A stretch of DNA of 5,320 bases from Planctomycetota bacterium (GTDB lineage: Bacteria > Planctomycetota > Planctomycetia > Planctomycetales > Planctomycetaceae): positions 1 to 5,320 of the forward strand of contig JAJRTM010000043.1 of NCBI GenBank assembly GCA_024278285.1. Reading direction: 5' to 3'. The notes under the pieces are model-generated. The model was not told the DNA's origin. It did not search any database and was given only the letters and a program-made list of their open reading frames with translations. This document shows, one piece after another, positions 1 to 5,320 of the stretch (position 1 is its first letter; each line of letters begins with the position of its first letter). The position numbers were made by a program, and so were the translations under genes.

Positions 1-267
1 AATATGCACATCGCATTCCAAGATCGCTTTTTTAAGCGCAGGCGAATCGTGAACCGATTTGATTTCCGCTTTGGGATCGAGAAACTGCAAATGAGCGGGC
101 GTTGCACCAGGGTTGATAATCTGGACGGTTTTTCCCATCGAACGCAGCAGTAGCGCCATTCCCAGTTCCGAGCCTAACGCATCAGCATCAGGACGAACAT
201 GACTGGTTAACACAAATCGATTCTGATGATCGATTATTTCTTTTAGTGGAGACCAGTCAATCGGCAT
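1..267 (-). CDS. DHH-family phosphoesterase (NrnA-like nanoRNase/pAp phosphatase), N-terminal part
   Basis: This gene is cut by the left window edge, leaving 89 codons from an ATG. The visible part begins MPIDWSPLKEIIDHQNRFVL and continues with SHVRPDADALGSELGM at about residues 22-37. That is metal-binding motif I of DHH phosphoesterases (usually SHxxPDGDAxGS), with His23, Asp27 and Asp29 as the expected Mn ligands. An alternating beta/alpha pattern follows, as in the Rossmann-like DHH domain. NrnA-type members degrade 2-5 nt RNAs and dephosphorylate 3'-phosphoadenosine 5'-phosphate to AMP in the cytoplasm. The DHH motif itself and the DHHA1 domain lie outside the window, so the substrate is not settled; RecJ-like or other DHH proteins remain possible. 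An AAGG 8 nt before the ATG (276-279) supports the start. The gene is co-oriented with the oxidase genes but 128 bp beyond ctaB, and has no obvious functional link to them. Confidence 0.85.
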   Translation of the reverse strand, partial: MPIDWSPLKEIIDHQNRFVLTSHVRPDADALGSELGMALLLRSMGKTVQIINPGATPAHLQFLDPKAEIKSVHDSPALKKAILECDVHI

Positions 268-395
268 TCAAACAACCTTAGTTCTTTTCGCGTTATAAAA
301 ATGAACCTCGTTCAGTATTGAAATCCGAAACAAATCATAAATTTCCAAGTCCTCAAACGCATCTTCTCGACTCTATTTATCACTCGACAGCTTTG
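268..395 (-). other. intergenic gap between ctaB and the phosphoesterase gene
   Basis: This 128-bp non-coding stretch is AT-rich and separates the last haem-synthesis gene from the phosphoesterase. On the minus strand it holds a weak hairpin followed by T5 (listed separately). TATAAC at 297-292 resembles a -10 box for the downstream gene, but no convincing -35 hexamer lies 16-18 bp upstream of it. Nothing else is recognisable. Confidence 0.5.
297..314 (-). terminator. weak candidate intrinsic terminator after ctaB
   Basis: On the minus strand TGAAC-GAG-GTTCA (314-302) forms a 5-bp stem with a 3-nt loop and is followed at once by TTTTT (301-297). Its position, downstream of the ctaB stop and upstream of the next gene, suits the end of the oxidase transcript. 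The stem is short and only two of its five pairs are G-C, so this is a low-confidence call and read-through into the phosphoesterase gene is plausible. Confidence 0.25.
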
Positions 396-1388
<993 letters not shown>

Positions 1389-1499
1389 GTATTTACTCCT
1401 GTTGTTTTTTATTGAAAGTAAGGCTGGTTGTGTGAACCATAATATAAGTTTGAATTGAAATCGACCGTAACGCAATGGTCCGCCCAGTAGACCCTGCAT
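1389..1499 (-). other. ctaA-ctaB intergenic leader (or 37-codon N-terminal extension)
   Basis: These 111 bp lie between the TAA of ctaA and the preferred GTG of ctaB. They stay open in the ctaB frame from ATG 1499, starting MQGLLGGPLRYGRFQFKLIL. I regard this as an untranslated leader because the ribosome binding site sits at its 3' end and the encoded residues match nothing known for CtaB. No terminator or clear promoter is visible, so ctaA and ctaB are probably co-transcribed. Confidence 0.5.
1395..1400 (-). promoter_or_regulatory. ribosome binding site of ctaB
   Basis: The minus strand reads AGGAGT, 6 nt before GTG 1388. This near-perfect Shine-Dalgarno sequence decides the ctaB start in favour of GTG over the ATG at 1499, which directly follows the ctaA stop codon and lacks such a site. 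Confidence 0.75.
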
Positions 1500-2459
1500 T
1501 TATGCAACTTCTGCCGGTTTCTTGTTATTCATCAGGCGATTAACACGAAAACAGCGAATCGTTAACACGGTCGCTGAGGCGACTAACAATAACCCGACAA
1601 CCATGTGTGAAGTCCGCGAAAGAACTTGCCCGGTGGAGCCTTCGACAACCCTCATCGACCCCATTCCGAATTTTGTGACATAAGTAAAAAAACCGAGGAT
1701 CACTTGAATCGTCGTTAAAATAATCACACCACGCATCGCAGATCGCAGCCAGTTCACTTTTGTTTTTACGACAAAAACCAGCACCACATGTACCGCGATT
1801 AAAGCCAGAACTCCAAACCCGAGATGTTCATTCACCGGGGCTTTCATATCGCCCATCGGATGCCGGATGATTCCACCGAGAGTGTATTGTACCAGCAGAA
1901 AGATCAAATAAATAAGCGATGCGTTTCGAGCAGCCTTCACCGGGCGGTTCGTCTCTTCCGGCTTCCATTGACCCCAGGTGGTGGAAGAAACCGTCGCGGT
2001 GATACAAACCAGCGAAAAATATACCGCAGCGAATATCCCATGCAGCATCGCCAAGCCGCGATCATTTAATTCAACGCGAATCCCTCCGAGCACCCCTTGC
2101 GCACAAACAGCCAGAAAGACAAGGATACCGAGTACCGCCAAGGTTTTATTCGAACCTTTCAGCCAGGTCAGCACCATTAAAATGAGCGATGCAAAACCTG
2201 CCAGCGTTCCCGCGAGGCGGTGACCATGTTCCAAAAACTTTTTGACACTTTCGTTATTGGTACTCATATCATCGACCAGCTTCAACCACGGATAGCTAAA
2301 CATTCCCTGACCATCTGAAGTGGGCCAATCGGGGAATGCCATCCCGGCTTCTTTGGTTGTTGTCAGTGCTCCCATGATAATCGGGAGCATTGCCACCACC
2401 GCGGTAATAATCGCCATGCGATGAATCCATGGATTGAGTGGCTGTTCTATTTGGTTCAT
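1500..2459 (-). CDS. ctaA: haem A synthase (COX15/CtaA family)
   Basis: This membrane monooxygenase oxidises the C8 methyl of haem O to a formyl group, giving haem A for subunit I. It has 319 residues and about eight hydrophobic segments in two related halves. Family landmarks in order: GALTTTKEAGMAFPDWPTSD (30-49) in the first external loop; EHGHR with Glu77, His80 and Arg81; QGVLGGIRV (121-129); His140; HPMGDMKAPVNEH (200-212) with His212; and His285 in TSHMVVG. Glu77, His80, His140, His212 and His285 correspond to Glu57, His60, His123, His216 and His278 of Bacillus subtilis CtaA, the catalytic and haem-ligand set. The only cysteines are Cys119, Cys152 and Cys303, so the loop cysteine pairs of Bacillus CtaA are missing. 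The start is secure: an in-frame TAG lies 6 nt before ATG 2459, though the ribosome binding site is weak (GATAGAAAAAT). It lies 80 bp after ctaD and is probably co-transcribed with it. Confidence 0.95.
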   Translation of the reverse strand: MNQIEQPLNPWIHRMAIITAVVAMLPIIMGALTTTKEAGMAFPDWPTSDGQGMFSYPWLKLVDDMSTNNESVKKFLEHGHRLAGTLAGFASLILMVLTWLKGSNKTLAVLGILVFLAVCAQGVLGGIRVELNDRGLAMLHGIFAAVYFSLVCITATVSSTTWGQWKPEETNRPVKAARNASLIYLIFLLVQYTLGGIIRHPMGDMKAPVNEHLGFGVLALIAVHVVLVFVVKTKVNWLRSAMRGVIILTTIQVILGFFTYVTKFGMGSMRVVEGSTGQVLSRTSHMVVGLLLVASATVLTIRCFRVNRLMNNKKPAEVA

Positions 2460-2508
2460 ATTTTTCTATCGATAATGTTGGAGGCGTTTGGGTTAAATGC
2501 TGTTTCAC

Positions 2509-2528
2509 CCGTACCTTAACAGGCACGG
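2509..2528 (-). other. intergenic hairpin between ctaD and ctaA
   Basis: On the minus strand CCGTGCCT-GTTA-AGGTACGG forms an 8-bp stem with one G-T wobble and a 4-nt loop, beginning 11 nt after the ctaD stop codon. The sequence that follows, GTGAAACAGCATTTAACCC, has no T-tract, so it does not look like an intrinsic terminator. It could stabilise the 3' end of a processed ctaC-ctaD message or lower read-through into ctaA. The rest of the 80-bp gap (2460-2539) shows nothing recognisable. Confidence 0.45.
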
Positions 2529-2539
2529 CTCGCCTGATT

Positions 2540-4303
<1,764 letters not shown>

Positions 4304-4353
4304 GAAATTATTGCCTTACAGTTTTATTTGCAGAATAGTTAATTCGTACGGTG

Positions 4354-4376
4354 TGTAGGCTGGGTCGTGACCCAGC
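4354..4376 (+). repeat. REP-like palindromic repeat, left copy
   Basis: The 23-bp unit is T, then GTAG (4355-4358), then the palindrome GCTGGGTCGTGACCCAGC (4359-4376), an 8-bp perfect stem around GT. A GTAG or GGAG tetranucleotide directly 5' of a palindrome is the recognised form of REP sequences linked to RAYT (Y1-HuH, IS200/IS605-related) transposases. The right-hand copy is identical over 23 of 23 bases in reverse orientation. Confidence 0.8.
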
Positions 4377-4470
4377 AATTCAGTTGTTGTCACTTCACTA
4401 AGACTTCAATTCTGGTAGAAATGATGGTATCAGGAGAAGATGAAAGTTGAGCCATAAACGATAAACGAAT

Positions 4471-4493
4471 GCTGGGTCACGACCCAGCCTACA
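4471..4493 (-). repeat. REP-like palindromic repeat, right copy (inverted)
   Basis: Read on the minus strand, this is the same 23-bp unit as the left copy, with GTAG at 4492-4489 and the palindrome at 4488-4471. Its outer end lies 4 bp beyond the ctaC stop codon, so it forms the immediate 3' end structure of ctaC. No T-run follows the palindrome on the minus strand (ATTCGTTTATCG), which argues against a simple terminator. Confidence 0.8.
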
Positions 4494-4497
4494 TCAC

Positions 4498-5298
4498 TTA
4501 TTTCTTTTCAGTATAACCATCCTCATATTGTTTTTCGTGAAGTTCCTTGATGTATTGTTCGTATTCTTCGGGAGTGTGGGCGATCAGTTTACCTCCCATT
4601 TTGTAGTGTCCCCAGCCGCACAGTTCTGCACAGACCAGTGGATACTCTCCCGGTTCTTTCGCTTCAAACCAGACCGGAATAATCAATCCCGGCACCGCAT
4701 CTTGTTTAATTCGTAACGTCGGCAAAAAGAATGAATGTTGTACGTCTTGTGATTTCAAATAAATTCGCACCGGCGTTCCTGCCGGGATGTGTAATTCGTT
4801 GACGCTGTACATGTCGCCCGGCTGTGGTTTCTTTTCCAGTTTTTTGCCCGGCTGCGGATAACGAATTCGCCACTCAAACTGACGAGCTGAAACTTCTGCA
4901 ACAACATTAGTTTGTGCTTTCAACGGAGAAGCTGAATCAATCCGAAAATCTGCCCAGACTTTAAGCTGATAAAATGCGATAAACAACAAGATGATTCCTG
5001 GAACAACGGTCCAGATAATTTCAAGTTTATGATTGCCGTGTGTGTACCAGGCTCGCTTTTCTTTGGGACGCCCCGAAGCTGTCCAGATCGCATAGAGTAA
5101 ACCGACTTGCGTGCCGATGAATACGATCACGCAAATGACCAGCACCAGATAAAACAGGTGATCAATCTCCGCCCCAATTGGCGAATCTGAAACGCCATTC
5201 CCGGGGAATCCCCAGTTCCAACGAGGCGTAAACGCACTGATAATCAGCGCCAGCACCGGCCAAATCAGAAAAAACAAAAACCAACAAAGACGCTTCAC
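4498..5298 (-). CDS. ctaC: cytochrome c oxidase subunit II, CuA-binding
   Basis: Subunit II accepts electrons from cytochrome c at a two-copper CuA centre on the outer face of the membrane and passes them to haem a in subunit I. With the GTG start it has 266 residues. There is a hydrophobic N-terminal segment (about 5-23, signal or anchor), two transmembrane helices (about 46-72 and 93-114), then a cupredoxin domain. ARQFEWRIRYP (from 138) carries the conserved aromatic residues. DVQHSFFLP supplies CuA ligand His188. CAELCGWGHYKM (223-234) supplies Cys223, Glu225 (backbone), Cys227, His231 and Met234, so the CuA set is complete. A Lys/Glu-rich C-terminal tail follows, and no cytochrome c domain is fused. 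GTG 5298 is preferred because GGAG lies 6 nt before it. An in-frame TTG at 5310 would give 270 residues but overlaps that site, and no in-frame stop occurs between it and the window edge. It is first in the visible run, so its promoter lies outside. Confidence 0.96.
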   Translation of the reverse strand: MKRLCWFLFFLIWPVLALIISAFTPRWNWGFPGNGVSDSPIGAEIDHLFYLVLVICVIVFIGTQVGLLYAIWTASGRPKEKRAWYTHGNHKLEIIWTVVPGIILLFIAFYQLKVWADFRIDSASPLKAQTNVVAEVSARQFEWRIRYPQPGKKLEKKPQPGDMYSVNELHIPAGTPVRIYLKSQDVQHSFFLPTLRIKQDAVPGLIIPVWFEAKEPGEYPLVCAELCGWGHYKMGGKLIAHTPEEYEQYIKELHEKQYEDGYTEKK

Positions 5299-5304
5299 AT
5301 CTTT

Positions 5305-5308
5305 CTCC
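5305..5308 (-). promoter_or_regulatory. ribosome binding site of ctaC
   Basis: The minus strand reads TTGGAGAAAGATGTG. GGAG at 5308-5305 lies 6 nt before GTG 5298 and would be inside the coding region if TTG 5310 were the start. The spacing favours GTG. The out-of-frame ATG inside GATGTG is not the start. Confidence 0.65.
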
Positions 5309-5320
5309 AAAAATTCAACA

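Larger units (their letters stand above)
4354..4493. mobile_element. BIME/MITE-like non-autonomous element formed by the two repeats
   Basis: The two 23-bp copies face each other with their GTAG ends outward and enclose a 94-bp AT-rich spacer without an ORF of note, 140 bp in all. This matches a bacterial interspersed mosaic element (a paired REP) and could also be read as a MITE with 23-bp terminal inverted repeats. No target-site duplication is visible: the flanks are GGTG on the left and TCAC on the right, which extend the inverted repeat (GTG/CAC) with a one-base offset. In RNA each arm can fold alone, or the two arms can pair with each other. No transposase lies in the window, so mobility would need one acting in trans. 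Confidence 0.6.
4304..4497 (-). other. ctaC-ctaD intergenic region with inverted repeat pair
   Basis: This 194-bp non-coding gap lies between two genes whose products work in equal amounts. Most of it (4354-4493) is the inverted REP-like pair listed separately. The remaining 50 bp next to ctaD hold its ribosome binding site (AAGG, 4317-4314). I see no convincing sigma-70-type promoter and no hairpin followed by a T-run, so co-transcription of the two genes is likely. A 7-bp tandem duplication, ATAAACG twice (4454-4467), lies in the spacer just inside the right-hand repeat copy. Confidence 0.6.

Noticed and set aside
292..297. TATAAC on the minus strand as a -10 box for the phosphoesterase gene
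   Set aside because: No -35-like hexamer is found at 16-18 bp spacing, so a promoter is not called.
4354..4376. GC-rich palindrome as an intrinsic terminator for ctaC
   Set aside because: Neither palindrome is followed by a T-run on the minus strand, and the pair is exactly inverted with GTAG ends, which fits a REP-type repeat better.
4454..4467. Tandem ATAAACG duplication as a possible regulator site or direct repeat
   Set aside because: Only two 7-bp copies in AT-rich spacer, with no matching site elsewhere in the window; too little to support a function.
5296..5310. TTG at 5310 as the ctaC start
   Set aside because: The GGAG Shine-Dalgarno sequence would lie inside the gene, and GTG 5298 has ideal spacing to it.

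Overview
The window carries a run of genes for an aa3-type cytochrome c oxidase, all read from the minus strand. In transcription order (right to left) they are: CuA subunit II (ctaC/coxB, 5298-4498), catalytic subunit I (ctaD/coxA, 4303-2540), haem A synthase (ctaA, 2459-1500) and haem O synthase/protohaem IX farnesyltransferase (ctaB/cyoE, 1388-396). The N-terminal 89 codons of a DHH-family phosphoesterase of the NrnA type follow (267-1) and run off the left edge. No RNA gene, CRISPR array, transposase gene or broken gene is visible.

The source looks like a planctomycete, probably of the Planctomycetaceae. This is an inference from the style of the CtaC and CtaD proteins, the mid-range base composition, the frequent GTG starts with Shine-Dalgarno sequences, and a GGCTGGGTC/GACCCAGCC palindromic repeat that I associate with such genomes. 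It was not tested by any search.

The genes form one functional module. CtaB converts haem B to haem O and CtaA oxidises haem O to haem A. Haem A is inserted into CtaD as low-spin haem a and as haem a3 of the haem a3-CuB oxygen-reducing site. CtaC takes electrons from cytochrome c through CuA. Subunit I has Tyr-Ser-His-Pro-Ala-Val-Tyr in place of His-Pro-Glu-Val-Tyr, so it is a type A2 haem-copper oxidase that lacks the D-channel glutamate. Subunits III and IV and copper chaperones such as SCO1 are not in the window. They may lie to the right of it or elsewhere.

The most notable non-coding structure is in the 194-bp gap between ctaC and ctaD. Two identical 23-bp copies lie in inverted orientation 94 bp apart. 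Each is a GTAG tetranucleotide followed by an 18-bp palindrome, which is the layout of REP elements mobilised by RAYT transposases. The ctaD-ctaA gap (80 bp) holds a compact hairpin without a T-tract. The ctaA-ctaB gap (111 bp) holds a strong ribosome binding site that puts the ctaB start well inside its open frame. The ctaB-phosphoesterase gap (128 bp) holds only a weak terminator-like hairpin.

I do not see an undescribed biological system here. The core is a standard oxidase and haem A cluster, with a few details worth checking.
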